Notes: generated by a model from the letters alone, not told the origin. A stretch of DNA of 6,375 nucleotides from Clostridiales bacterium (GCA_007133255.1 SLMY01000042.1:1-6375), one strand, 5' to 3'. Shown: positions 1-6,014, counted from the stretch's first letter. Made by a program: numbers and translations.

Positions 1-515
1 AGACGCCCATAAGCGGTTAGCAGCGCGACAACAACGAGGTACACAGCTATCAGAATAATCAAGGGAAAGGGCAGGTAAGGCCGCAAGATGATGGGTACCA
101 GGAAGGCAAACGTCATACTGGCCGCGCTATGGCCGCTTGGATATGAGCTTGACTTCATAATCACATGGTTCAGCAGTTGTGGCGGTCTGGCAATAGACGA
201 TAATCGCTTGCTAAACCCAACAACAGTTGTTTGAATAAACATAGCCGACATCAGAACCATCGCCCGCCGCAGATCATTCAATATAAACCCAATCACCATC
301 GCCAGAACCATAGTTTGTACAGAAAGCAACAGCACATCATTATAACGATGTGTCAAAATCATCAGCGGACGCCAGCGCAAGTTTCTTTTTTCCGCAATAT
401 GGTGGCGAATCAGCATATTAATGGATCCAAGATACGGATTGACCACAGCTAAAATGATAAACACAAGCGCGCAGACTATGGCGATCATGAGTTGAATTTT
501 TTGTAAATCAAACAA
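1..515 (-). CDS. PAP2-family phosphatase (membrane), 3' part outside window
   Basis: Integral membrane phosphatase of the PAP2 superfamily, which in Bacillota commonly dephosphorylates undecaprenyl pyrophosphate or phosphatidylglycerol phosphate. My own reading of the minus strand gives about 171 residues before the left edge. The sequence shows motif 1 as KRLSSIARP (K-x6-RP) and motif 2 as SYPSGHSA. A TAYGRL at the edge is the likely beginning of motif 3, whose catalytic His and Asp would lie outside the window. Hydrophobic segments lie near the N-terminus (IQLMIAIVCALVFIILAVV), before motif 1, and after PSGH. An in-frame TAA lies just upstream, so the start must be GTG at 524, TTG at 515 or ATG at 488. 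I chose TTG 515 because GGAAGG sits 8 bases before it. The gene begins about 55 bases after the Gx gene ends, same strand, probably one operon. Family assignment is firm; substrate is not. Confidence 0.88.
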   Translation of the reverse strand, partial: MFDLQKIQLMIAIVCALVFIILAVVNPYLGSINMLIRHHIAEKRNLRWRPLMILTHRYNDVLLLSVQTMVLAMVIGFILNDLRRAMVLMSAMFIQTTVVGFSKRLSSIARPPQLLNHVIMKSSSYPSGHSAASMTFAFLVPIILRPYLPFPLIILIAVYLVVVALLTAYGR

Positions 516-569
516 TACCTTCACCTTCCATTAATCAGAAAGAGTCAACATACTTCTTGGCTCACTCAT

Positions 570-1229
570 TTAAACTGTATGTATTTTAGAATATCTTTTA
601 ATCACCGGCAATGCTGCCGCACCGGTTAATGTGCCGGTAATCATCCCGGTAAAAAGAAGCATAGGTAAGTATGATAAAAGAAGAAGCGGTTCACTTAATA
701 TAACACTTGCCATCATAACCTGGCCGATATTATGCGCAGCCGCGCCAGCCACGCTTAAACCGATAACAGAAAATAGTCTGCCTTCCCAGTGGCTTAATAA
801 CCAGATAGCCATAAACGCGAGAATACCGCCACTGAAAGATAAAATAAAAGTCATTGGCCCTAAAATACTGCCAAGAATCAGACTTCGCACCAAAAGAATC
901 AGAAAAGCGTCTGCTGCTCCAATTCTCAGGATGGCAAAAAGCGTGACAACATTCGCCAATCCCAGCTTGATACCTGGTATAGGAACAATAAAATTGAGCG
1001 GAATCCATCTTTCAGCCAGCGACAAAACCAGGGCAACGGCTATCAGTAATGCTGCCTGTGTTATTCTGCGCGTACTTAGTCGAGTACTGGAACGTTTCTT
1101 TATACCAACGGTGTTTTTATTTTCACCATGTTGGCCATTAGCGATATTGTCTTTTTTCCCGGCTGCAGGACACACAGTTTTTTTGCTGCTGTCTTTCAAC
1201 AGTTTTGCTCTTCCAAATCCGTTTCGCAA
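570..1229 (-). CDS. Gx transporter family / heptaprenyl diphosphate synthase component I-like membrane protein (EetB-like)
   Basis: A 219-residue polytopic membrane protein. After a hydrophilic, Lys/Arg-rich N-terminus of about 50 residues come five or so hydrophobic segments with the family hallmarks RITQAALLIAVALVLSLAE, PIPGIKLGLANVVTL and a C-terminal GxxTGxxA stretch. This is the family labelled heptaprenyl diphosphate synthase component I or Gx transporter, and it resembles the S component of ECF transporters. The related EetB acts in flavin-based extracellular electron transfer in Listeria; that link is from memory of the family. Start is TTG at 1229 with AAGGAG 10 bases upstream. There is no in-frame ATG before the first membrane segment, and the N-terminal extension is longer than I expect for the family. 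It lies 78 bases after the NusG-II gene and just before the PAP2 gene. Transported or bound molecule unknown. Confidence 0.85.
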   Translation of the reverse strand: MRNGFGRAKLLKDSSKKTVCPAAGKKDNIANGQHGENKNTVGIKKRSSTRLSTRRITQAALLIAVALVLSLAERWIPLNFIVPIPGIKLGLANVVTLFAILRIGAADAFLILLVRSLILGSILGPMTFILSFSGGILAFMAIWLLSHWEGRLFSVIGLSVAGAAAHNIGQVMMASVILSEPLLLLSYLPMLLFTGMITGTLTGAAALPVIKRYSKIHTV

Positions 1230-1307
1230 TGAATCTATTCTCCTTACAGTTTCGCAATAAAGTATGATCTGTCTGCCATTATATTGCTGGTTATCAAGTA
1301 TGCGGCA

Positions 1308-1760
1308 TCACCTGATAACGACATCCAAGTCCTCTGGGCCCGGTGCTTCAACTTCATCAGATCGAATACGTAACACAAGATGACCCGGCACACATGCGGC
1401 AAGTTCACCACTTCTGCTGATCCAGCCAGTGTGGACACATATCTGATCAGGACAGTCCGCTTTAGCAAACCTTATTCGCCCCTGATCGTACTCTATCCGA
1501 TATGAATAGCCGTACGCGTCAAATTCGATTATCCCTTGATTGTTGAGATCCGATGCCGCGATTTGAACTACAGGTTCACCATCAAGGCTCAAGACAGCTT
1601 GTACAGCTTGTCCAGTGTGCATCTGGGCGAACGAGATAAGCAGTGAAACAGCCAGGCCTATTATGATAAAGTACAATATCAAATCTCCCCATTTGAGATC
1701 CTGATACCATTTTCCTCTATCCTTATTATATTTTTTATCATATTTATTACTTTCGCTCAC
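1308..1760 (-). CDS. NusG domain II-containing membrane-anchored protein (EetA-like)
   Basis: A 150-residue protein with a charged N-terminus, one membrane anchor at about residues 27-45 (LILYFIIIGLAVSLLISFA) and an extracytoplasmic NusG domain II fold. The family signature is ADCPDQICVHTGWIS followed by AACVPGHLVLRI, with cysteines at 103, 108 and 123 in the usual places. It is not the transcription factor NusG: the NGN and KOW domains are absent. Start is GTG at 1760, with AAGGTGA 10 bases before it. It is the first gene of the apparent operon with the Gx and PAP2 genes. The same NusG-II plus Gx order is typical of Bacillota and resembles eetA-eetB of electron-transfer loci. Biochemical role is not established; the family call is strong. 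Confidence 0.88.
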   Translation of the reverse strand: MSESNKYDKKYNKDRGKWYQDLKWGDLILYFIIIGLAVSLLISFAQMHTGQAVQAVLSLDGEPVVQIAASDLNNQGIIEFDAYGYSYRIEYDQGRIRFAKADCPDQICVHTGWISRSGELAACVPGHLVLRIRSDEVEAPGPEDLDVVIR

Positions 1761-2083
1761 TAATCAAATCTCACCTTTACTATTCCGCTTCTGTTTACGA
1801 CTGCTCAACTTATACTGCTTCTACCAGCGACAAGGTAAACTATGTGACCGTACCGTCTTACTGCTAAACTGGCAGATAGGCTTCTGATATTACAGGGTAT
1901 CTTTAAGTCTTGAAATCTTTTGCACATAATAGATTGTAACATCTTTTGATTCAAAATATTACACGATGGTAAATGTTTGTTTAAACATTTATATCCTCAT
2001 CCGTGATAAAATAAAAGTGAATCAAACAGTCAGCGAATCATCTGCGCTCAGGCACCCGTTTAGACGGAAAGTGGGGTGGTCTC
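1761..2083. other. Intergenic region between divergent genes
   Basis: 323 bases between the minus-strand NusG-II gene and the plus-strand DUF3006 gene. It should carry both promoters. No convincing -35/-10 pair stands out on either strand; GATAAAAT near 2005-2012 is a weak -10 candidate for the plus gene. The only clear structures are the palindrome at 1971-1990 and a small CCGT-TTAG-ACGG hairpin at 2056-2067, just upstream of the plus gene's ribosome binding site. No gene seen. Confidence 0.6.
1971..1990. repeat. Palindrome AAATGTTT-GTTT-AAACATTT
   Basis: A perfect 8-base inverted repeat around a 4-base centre in the divergent intergenic region, about 95 bases upstream of the DUF3006 start. 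It could be an operator for a dimeric regulator or a weak RNA hairpin. Being A+T-rich, it may also be chance. Confidence 0.5.
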
Positions 2084-2308
2084 ATGGCGACTAAACAAGG
2101 ATTTATTGTTGAGATAAGCGAAGAAACTGTCTTGATCAGCAGATCTGACCGTACAACCTTTGCGGTTGAACGGCGTCAAGTGCCCGAAGAAGCCAAAACT
2201 GGTGATTTTATAGTTGAGAATCGGGATCATTTCTTTGAAATTGATCAGGAAATTACGCGCAGAAGAGAGTTAGAGATCAGGCAAATGTCCGAAACCAGCT
2301 GCAACTGA
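2084..2308 (+). CDS. DUF3006 family small protein
   Basis: A 74-residue soluble protein. Its layout fits DUF3006: a short beta-rich start (GFIVEISEETVLISRSD), then the RRQVPEEAKTGDFIVEN stretch corresponding to the family's 'P-x-x-x-P-E-G-A-K-E-G-D' core, and an FEIDQEITRRRELEIRQM end corresponding to the family's 'D-x-x-x-T-x-x-R' helix. The start ATG is preceded by GGGGTGG at a close spacing, a somewhat unusual ribosome binding site. The family has no known biochemical function. In many Bacillota it sits beside ComEC-like metallo-hydrolase genes, but here it stands alone between an intergenic region and a tRNA gene. Confidence in it being a real gene is high, in the family fairly high. Confidence 0.78.
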   Translation: MATKQGFIVEISEETVLISRSDRTTFAVERRQVPEEAKTGDFIVENRDHFFEIDQEITRRRELEIRQMSETSCN

Positions 2309-2521
2309 TCATTTTGCATATCATCTTGACACCGCTTGCAGTACAAGAAAACAGATGACTATAGTTGACAGAATCTGACATTATATCTGTTCTGGCTGAA
2401 CAGGTTGGATCATTTATCATATGGGCACACACAATTAAGCAGCCTGACCAGGCTAGACGGATCAAAGCTGCCATCTTGATTTAACCAAACAGATGGTATC
2501 GTGTTATTTCGTGCTTAAGAA
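2309..2521. other. Intergenic, two small inverted repeats, no gene
   Basis: Between the DUF3006 gene and the tRNA promoter. It holds CTGTTC-TGGCT-GAACAG (2387-2403, extendable by a wobble and an A-T pair) and AGCCT-GACC-AGGCT (2441-2454). Either could fold, but neither is followed by a proper T-run, so I do not call a terminator for DUF3006. The minus-strand frame across 2277-2474 lacks a ribosome binding site. Confidence 0.5.
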
Positions 2522-2550
2522 TTGACAGGCTCAAATGAATACCATAAAAT
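2522..2550 (+). promoter_or_regulatory. Sigma-70/SigA promoter of tRNA-Arg
   Basis: Perfect -35 TTGACA at 2522-2527, a 17-base spacer, and -10 TAAAAT at 2545-2550. Transcription should begin around 2557, six bases before the mature tRNA. The -10 element sits inside a small palindrome, CCATA-AAA-TATGG (2542-2554). Confidence 0.9.
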
Positions 2551-2562
2551 ATGGATGCGCCT

Positions 2563-2639
2563 GGTCCCGTAGCTCAGCAGGATAGAGCGTCGGTTTCCTA
2601 AACCGCAGGCCAGAGGTTCAAATCCTCTCGGGATCACCA
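2563..2639 (+). tRNA. tRNA-Arg, anticodon CCU (reads AGG)
   Basis: Cloverleaf drawn by eye. The acceptor stem GGTCCCG pairs with CGGGATC (one G-U pair), followed by A and an encoded CCA (2637-2639). The D arm is GCTC/GAGC. The anticodon loop TTCCTAA (2595-2601) has anticodon CCT at 2597-2599. The T arm is AGAGG-TTCAAAT-CCTCT. The outermost anticodon-stem pair (T-C) is a mismatch. It has its own promoter 12 bases upstream and a terminator directly after it, so it is a single-gene transcription unit. Arginine identity fits the anticodon. Confidence 0.96.
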
Positions 2640-2642
2640 TGA

Positions 2643-2676
2643 AAAACCGCTGAAATAAAGTTGTTTCAGCGGTTTT
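2643..2676. terminator. Bidirectional intrinsic terminator
   Basis: A perfect 13-base stem, AAAACCGCTGAAA / TTTCAGCGGTTTT, with an 8-base loop. The stem ends in a T-run on the plus strand (serving the tRNA) and in TTTTTC on the minus strand (serving the Q/N-rich gene that ends at 2724). It separates the two convergent units. Confidence 0.92.
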
Positions 2677-2723
2677 GTATTTCACTTTATTCATATCAGT
2701 TTAAAATCTTATTTTGGTATATC

Positions 2724-3632
2724 TTATTCAGTCATGCTCTGATAAAACAACATAATCTCAGATTGGTCATCATACCTGCTGCTTGGCTTAATTGAAATTG
2801 TCAATGCTTCCTGAATATCATCATTCTGACGTTCATAGCTTAAAACAATCTCATCATTCACTTTCATTGACATTACATTGTTCCAATCTGAATCTTCCAG
2901 ATAATTTTCGATATAATCTCTAATGCTATCCGTATCATCAGAAGACAGGTAATCTACGCTGTGCTGAAAGCTATTACCATATTCAATCTTAGTTGAACTG
3001 ATTCTGACCGAGCCGGGATATCGGGGCATCACTGCCAAATCCTCGCCTTCAGCATCCTCATGAACAGCCTCAACAGATTGGGTGGTGGTTGTTTCTTCTG
3101 CCACTTCATCCGCCATTGTTTCATCTTCTGTTAGTTGCTCACTTCGTTCCGTTTCCGTCTGATCTTGGTCTGAATCATTATCTGCTATTTCATCAATGAT
3201 ACCCGCAATATTCTCGCCGCCTAATCGTTCCGCTACATTACCAAGCAGACGAGGAACAATGATCATAAGCGCTAGTCCTATCAAGGCTAAAATAGCAATA
3301 AAGACGATAACAGCGATGAGGCAGCCCTTATTACTTTTTTTAGGCTGTGGTTGATTTTGCTGATAAGGTTGTTGCTGCGAGTTATATTGCTGCTGCGGCT
3401 GATTCTGCTGAGGGGCATAATTTTGTTGCTGTGGCGGTTGATTTTGCTGTGGCGCATAATATTGCTGCGACGACTGATTCTGCTGTGGCGCGTTATTTTG
3501 CCGCGGCGGCTGGTTTTGCTGGGGTGCATCGTTTTGCTGCGAAGGCTGGTTCTGCTGGGGTGCATCGTTTTGCTGCGAAGGCTGGTTGTGCTGACGCGAT
3601 TGATTATCAGGTGTGTTTCTTTCATCATTCAT
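2724..3632 (-). CDS. Unrecognised single-pass membrane protein with Gln/Asn/Pro-rich 12-residue N-terminal repeats
   Basis: A 302-residue protein I do not recognise as a named family. Residues 1-97 are low-complexity: 54 of 97 are Gln or Asn and 16 are Pro, built from about five copies of a QPSQQNDAPQQN-type unit (residues 17-77) that then decays. A basic KKSNK and one membrane segment (about 104-128) follow, so the repeat part should be cytoplasmic. Outside lie an acidic Asp/Glu/Thr-rich linker (about 140-200) and a folded-looking domain beginning MPRYPGSVRISS, with SDDTDSIRDYIENYL and a conserved-looking DW. This recalls the small 'YPG... DS...V...FY...GW' domains seen in exported Bacillota proteins; that comparison is impressionistic. 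Start ATG has AAGGAGG 8 bases upstream. The gene is monocistronic and ends at the shared terminator. Confidence 0.88.
   Translation of the reverse strand: MNDERNTPDNQSRQHNQPSQQNDAPQQNQPSQQNDAPQQNQPPRQNNAPQQNQSSQQYYAPQQNQPPQQQNYAPQQNQPQQQYNSQQQPYQQNQPQPKKSNKGCLIAVIVFIAILALIGLALMIIVPRLLGNVAERLGGENIAGIIDEIADNDSDQDQTETERSEQLTEDETMADEVAEETTTTQSVEAVHEDAEGEDLAVMPRYPGSVRISSTKIEYGNSFQHSVDYLSSDDTDSIRDYIENYLEDSDWNNVMSMKVNDEIVLSYERQNDDIQEALTISIKPSSRYDDQSEIMLFYQSMTE
3402..3584 (-). repeat. Tandem 36-base coding repeat, five units
   Basis: Units lie at 3549-3584, 3513-3548, 3477-3512, 3441-3476 and a 39-base unit at 3402-3440; each encodes a QPxxQxxAPQQN-type block. The two outermost units differ at one base of 36, so the array was probably expanded recently. 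It keeps frame, and it creates long false open frames on the plus strand. Confidence 0.92.
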
Positions 3633-3725
3633 ACAACAGTCCTCCTTAAAATGAGTTTTTACTACTGAAGCTATAAGCGGATGTTATGAAATACCTTTGA
3701 TCTTTGACACACCGAATAAGTATAG

Positions 3726-3777
3726 GCGCTGCGAACAATAAAATAATTTCATGTTTAATTGACTTACAACGCAGCGC
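3726..3777. repeat. Spaced inverted repeat GCGCTGCG ... CGCAGCGC
   Basis: A perfect 8-base G+C-rich inverted repeat (3726-3733 and 3770-3777) in otherwise A+T-rich DNA, with 36 bases between the arms. It lies about 95 bases upstream of the Q/N-rich gene start. It could be two half-sites of a regulator, or a stem in that gene's leader. There is no T-run to make it a terminator. Confidence 0.5.
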
Positions 3778-3913
3778 TAGCAGACAAAACAGAGTACATG
3801 TATCTATTTATAATAGCATATAAGTATTTATATGGCATCGATCTCTAACCGTTCTTTTTAATTGATTGCCTTATAAAATATGTTTGACAGAGCACTCGAT
3901 CTCTTATGGCAAT

Positions 3914-3941
3914 TTGCTAATGCGAAATCTCATGTTAGTAT
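3914..3941 (+). promoter_or_regulatory. Candidate mscS promoter
   Basis: TTGCTA (3914-3919), a 16-base gap and TAGTAT (3936-3941), with a TGT extended -10 immediately before. It would start transcription about 90 bases upstream of the mscS ATG. The surrounding A+T richness makes false matches easy. Confidence 0.35.
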
Positions 3942-4036
3942 ATAAACGAAAGAAATAACCAGATAAGTAGTTTGATCCGAACTGTTCATGATTATTTATC
4001 TGTTAATTTAAAAATGCATACAAGGAGATTTTGACT

Positions 4037-4858
4037 ATGGACGCTTTTTTTGACATGATTATTGAGTTTGCTACGACTGCTGGTATTAAGATTTTGATGG
4101 CTATCATCTTACTAATTGTTGGCATTAAGCTGATACGGCTTTTCCTCAGATTACTCAGCCGGATGGAACGATTTTCACAAATTGACGCTAGCGCTCAGTC
4201 GTTCTTAAGAAGCTTTCTTGGTATCGCGCTTAAAATCACACTCTTCATGACAATAGGCGCTGTGCTTGGTGTTCCAATGACATCAGTCATTGCCCTGCTT
4301 GCTTCCGCGGGACTGGCAATAGGCCTTGCCCTGCAAGGCGCGCTTGGCAATCTTGCCGGCGGGCTGATGATCCTTATGTTCAAGCCATTTAAAGTAGGCG
4401 ATGTAATTGATACGCGCACCGATATGGGTGTCGTCATTGACATAAATATTTTCTATACAATTCTGAGAACATTTGACAATCGCCATATTACGCTTCCTAA
4501 TGGATCTTTAACGAATGCCGCGATTATTAATTATTCGGTAGAAGAACAACGAAGGGTTGATTGGACTTTTACAACAGGTTATGGTGCGAATATCAATCAA
4601 GTCAAACAGATCTTGCTTGATATCGTCAATGAGCATGATTTGACACTTGCTGAGCCAGAGCCGTTTTGCAGACTGAAAGAGCATGGTGACAGCGCTCTGG
4701 CCTTTGCACTGCGTGTCTGGTGTAACGCGCCTGACTACTGGACGATCTATTTTGACGTGAATGAAAAAGTCAAAGAGATATTTGACGCGAAGGGTATCGA
4801 AATTCCCTATCCGCAGCTGGATGTACATTTAAAAAATGAACAAACAGCTGCCAGATAA
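4037..4858 (+). CDS. mscS: Small-conductance mechanosensitive channel MscS
   Basis: A 273-residue inner-membrane channel that opens under membrane tension to release solutes on osmotic downshift; MscS forms a heptamer. TM1 is at about 16-39, TM2 at about 60-79, and the pore helix TM3 at about 84-115 reads SAGLAIGLALQGALGNLAGG, very close to the E. coli protein. FKPFKVGDVI marks the start of the beta domain, LPNGSLTNAAIINYS follows, and the cytoplasmic alpha/beta domain ends with LRVWCNAPDYW and IEIPYPQLDVHL. The length is that of the minimal family. I chose ATG 4037 because AAGGAG lies 9 bases upstream; a TTG six bases earlier is too close to it. A single-gene unit by layout. Confidence 0.96.
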   Translation: MDAFFDMIIEFATTAGIKILMAIILLIVGIKLIRLFLRLLSRMERFSQIDASAQSFLRSFLGIALKITLFMTIGAVLGVPMTSVIALLASAGLAIGLALQGALGNLAGGLMILMFKPFKVGDVIDTRTDMGVVIDINIFYTILRTFDNRHITLPNGSLTNAAIINYSVEEQRRVDWTFTTGYGANINQVKQILLDIVNEHDLTLAEPEPFCRLKEHGDSALAFALRVWCNAPDYWTIYFDVNEKVKEIFDAKGIEIPYPQLDVHLKNEQTAAR

Positions 4859-4919
4859 TCCATGATAAATGTATATTGAACGAAACAATCGTGCGCAATC
4901 CCCTTCTAGTATTATTAAG

Positions 4920-4937
4920 TTGCGCTGTCAAGCGCAA
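4920..4937 (+). terminator. Candidate mscS terminator hairpin
   Basis: TTGCGCT-GTCA-AGCGCAA, a perfect 7-base stem with a tetraloop 61 bases after the mscS stop, followed by the moderately T-rich GTTTACTTGTT. It is weaker than the other terminators here. It also occupies the -35 zone of the next promoter, so it may have a regulatory role instead. Confidence 0.5.
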
Positions 4938-4951
4938 GTTTACTTGTTGCT

Positions 4952-4960
4952 TGGTATAAT
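4952..4960 (+). promoter_or_regulatory. Extended -10 promoter with no gene downstream
   Basis: TGG followed by the perfect TATAAT (4955-4960), so an extended -10. At the normal 17-base spacing the -35 position is GCGCAA, which is poor; extended -10 promoters can tolerate this. Transcription would begin at about 4966-4968. No plus-strand gene follows within the window. Confidence 0.6.
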
Positions 4961-4964
4961 GCAT

Positions 4965-5092
4965 GCAGACGCTGTGGACTGGTTTTCCCCTCTACCGCAT
5001 CGACGGTTTAGCTTAGGCTAAAGGCAGCTGTTTGCTTTCGTAATAATCAAGTATTTTCATGAAAAAGAACTTCCTTCAATTAAGAAGGAAGC
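4965..5092 (+). ncRNA. Candidate structured small RNA (undescribed)
   Basis: The predicted start of the orphan promoter coincides with one arm of a helix. GCAGAC (4965-4970) pairs with GTTTGC (5030-5035), and GCTG (4971-4974) pairs with CAGC (5025-5028) with one bulged U. Inside are ACCG-CATCGA-CGGT (4994-5007), TTTAGC-TTAG-GCTAAA (5007-5022, sharing one base with the former) and a weak GGA/TCC hairpin. The 3' end is uncertain; the CTTCCTTC hairpin at 5070-5091 is one possible stop, though its T-run on this strand is distant. I do not recognise a known RNA family or riboswitch. By-eye folding of 70-odd bases readily gives helices, so this is tentative. Confidence 0.4.
5061..5092 (-). terminator. 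Intrinsic terminator of the fasciclin gene
   Basis: On the minus strand GCTTCCTTC-TTAATT-GAAGGAAGT forms a 9-pair stem (outermost pair G-U), directly followed by TCTTTTTC. It lies about 57 bases after the fasciclin stop codon. Confidence 0.82.
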
Positions 5093-5148
5093 TCTAAAAA
5101 CTTTTGTTATTTAACTGTTGAACGATTCCTTTGAATCAACCAACAATT

Positions 5149-5766
5149 TTATTTATTTTGTTTTAACAGTTGTTTACCAGCGATCAGAGAACCAAGACCA
5201 ACCACGATCAACGCGGCTATCGGATAAACACTGCTTGTGCCTGTCGCGGGTACTTCTTCATGTTCTTCATAATCAGGATCAAAACTTACAGGAACTAATA
5301 CTTTATCAATAACATGAATCACACCATTCGCTGCTTCAATATCAGGATCCGTAACAGTTGATTCGTTAATTTTGACACCATCAGAAAGATCAACAACCAC
5401 AGACTCACCTTCTAGAGTAGGAATTACCATACCATCTTCGAGATCACCGCTCATAGCTAGACTTTCAACTACATGAAACCTTAGAACTTGATTAAGCTGC
5501 GGATGTGCAAGAAGATCTTCTGCTTCAATGCCTAACTCGTCAAGCAATTCTTCAAACGCCGCGTCCGTTGGCGCAAAGACTGTAAAAGGTCCTTCGCCCT
5601 CTAAAATATCAACAAGGTCTGCTTCGGTCAATGCCGCTACAAGTGTATTGAAATCATCGCTGGCAACAGCGATATCAACAATTGTCTCTTCATGTTCATC
5701 AGCTAATACCGGCGTAACCATCAGCATCAGCATCGCGATTATCATAAGACTTACTAGTTTTTTCAT
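5149..5766 (-). CDS. Secreted fasciclin (FAS1) domain protein with sortase-type C-terminal signal
   Basis: A 205-residue exported protein. A signal peptide (residues 1-22, basic KK then a hydrophobic core, cleavage likely after VLA) precedes one FAS1 domain at about 28-160. The FAS1 H1 motif FTVFAPTDAAFEEL starts at residue 61, the central LRFHVV is present, and the closing motif is GVIHVIDKVLVP. FAS1 domains mediate adhesion or matrix contacts in many organisms. The C-terminus has VPATG (172-176), a hydrophobic stretch and a short Lys tail, the layout of a cell-wall sorting signal with Val in place of the usual Leu of LPxTG. The mature part is strongly acidic. Start ATG has GGGAGGT 7 bases upstream. 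A single gene with its own terminator. Binding partner unknown. Confidence 0.93.
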   Translation of the reverse strand: MKKLVSLMIIAMLMLMVTPVLADEHEETIVDIAVASDDFNTLVAALTEADLVDILEGEGPFTVFAPTDAAFEELLDELGIEAEDLLAHPQLNQVLRFHVVESLAMSGDLEDGMVIPTLEGESVVVDLSDGVKINESTVTDPDIEAANGVIHVIDKVLVPVSFDPDYEEHEEVPATGTSSVYPIAALIVVGLGSLIAGKQLLKQNK

Positions 5767-5852
5767 GTTCGTTACCTCCCATTAAAATGACTTTCTCTGA
5801 ACGTTTGTTTATTAATTTATTCATGTTTGATCCCATGATGCCAAATAAACCA

Positions 5853-5906
5853 CTCGTTAACACGAGAATATCAAGCTATTATTTTGAGCTCTGTAACACG
5901 AGTTAC
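5853..5906. repeat. Two palindromes sharing TAACACGAG
   Basis: CTCGT-TAAC-ACGAG (5853-5866) and GTAAC-ACGA-GTTAC (5893-5906). Both contain the identical TAACACGAG (5858-5866 and 5894-5902), with copies 36 bases apart. They lie between the likely promoter and the fasciclin start, so they could be operators or leader hairpins. Confidence 0.55.
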
Positions 5907-5927
5907 GTATATTGTTATTTTAAATTT

Positions 5928-5936
5928 ATTATATCA
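5928..5936 (-). promoter_or_regulatory. Candidate fasciclin promoter (extended -10)
   Basis: On the minus strand TGA precedes a perfect TATAAT (5933-5928), an extended -10. The -35 at 17 bases is poor (GCCTGT). It would give a leader of about 155 bases that contains the two TAACACGAG palindromes. Confidence 0.5.
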
Positions 5937-5955
5937 TTAACAAACTATCAACAGG

Positions 5956-6000
5956 CACTATTGCTTTGAACTGTATTATTATCACTATGCTTGAACTGTA
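5956..6000. repeat. Imperfect direct repeat CACTATxGCTTxGAACTGTA
   Basis: CACTATTGCTTTGAACTGTA (5956-5975) and CACTATGCTTGAACTGTA (5983-6000), separated by TTATTAT. The copies differ by two single-base gaps. They sit immediately upstream of the candidate fasciclin promoter and could be activator sites or remains of mobile DNA. Confidence 0.65.
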
Positions 6001-6014
6001 ACGAGATAAACAAT

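Larger units (their letters stand above)
3633..4021. other. A+T-rich divergent intergenic region
   Basis: Carries the control regions of the minus-strand Q/N-rich gene and the plus-strand mscS. It contains several TTGACA-like hexamers (3704-3709, 3884-3889) without a well-spaced -10. It also has the widely spaced inverted repeat at 3726-3777 and a better mscS promoter candidate at 3914-3941. No gene seen. Confidence 0.55.

Noticed and set aside
2277..2474. Minus-strand 65-residue open frame
   Set aside because: No ribosome binding site, overlaps the end of the DUF3006 gene, and no recognisable sequence.
2563..2724. tRNA-Arg as an integration site for a genomic island
   Set aside because: No integrase gene and no repeated tRNA 3' end were found in the window; the flanking genes look ordinary.
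3347..3668. Long plus-strand open frames across the Q/N-rich gene
   Set aside because: They are antisense images of the 36-base repeat; they give monotonous Ala/Val- or Leu/Ile-rich peptides, with no ribosome binding site.
3884..3910. TTGACA plus TATGGC as the mscS promoter
   Set aside because: The spacing of 15 bases and the poor -10 make it weaker than the extended -10 candidate at 3914-3941.
5060..5098. Tiny frame MKKNFLQLRRKL inside the candidate RNA
   Set aside because: Only 12 codons, no ribosome binding site, and it coincides with the fasciclin terminator hairpin.
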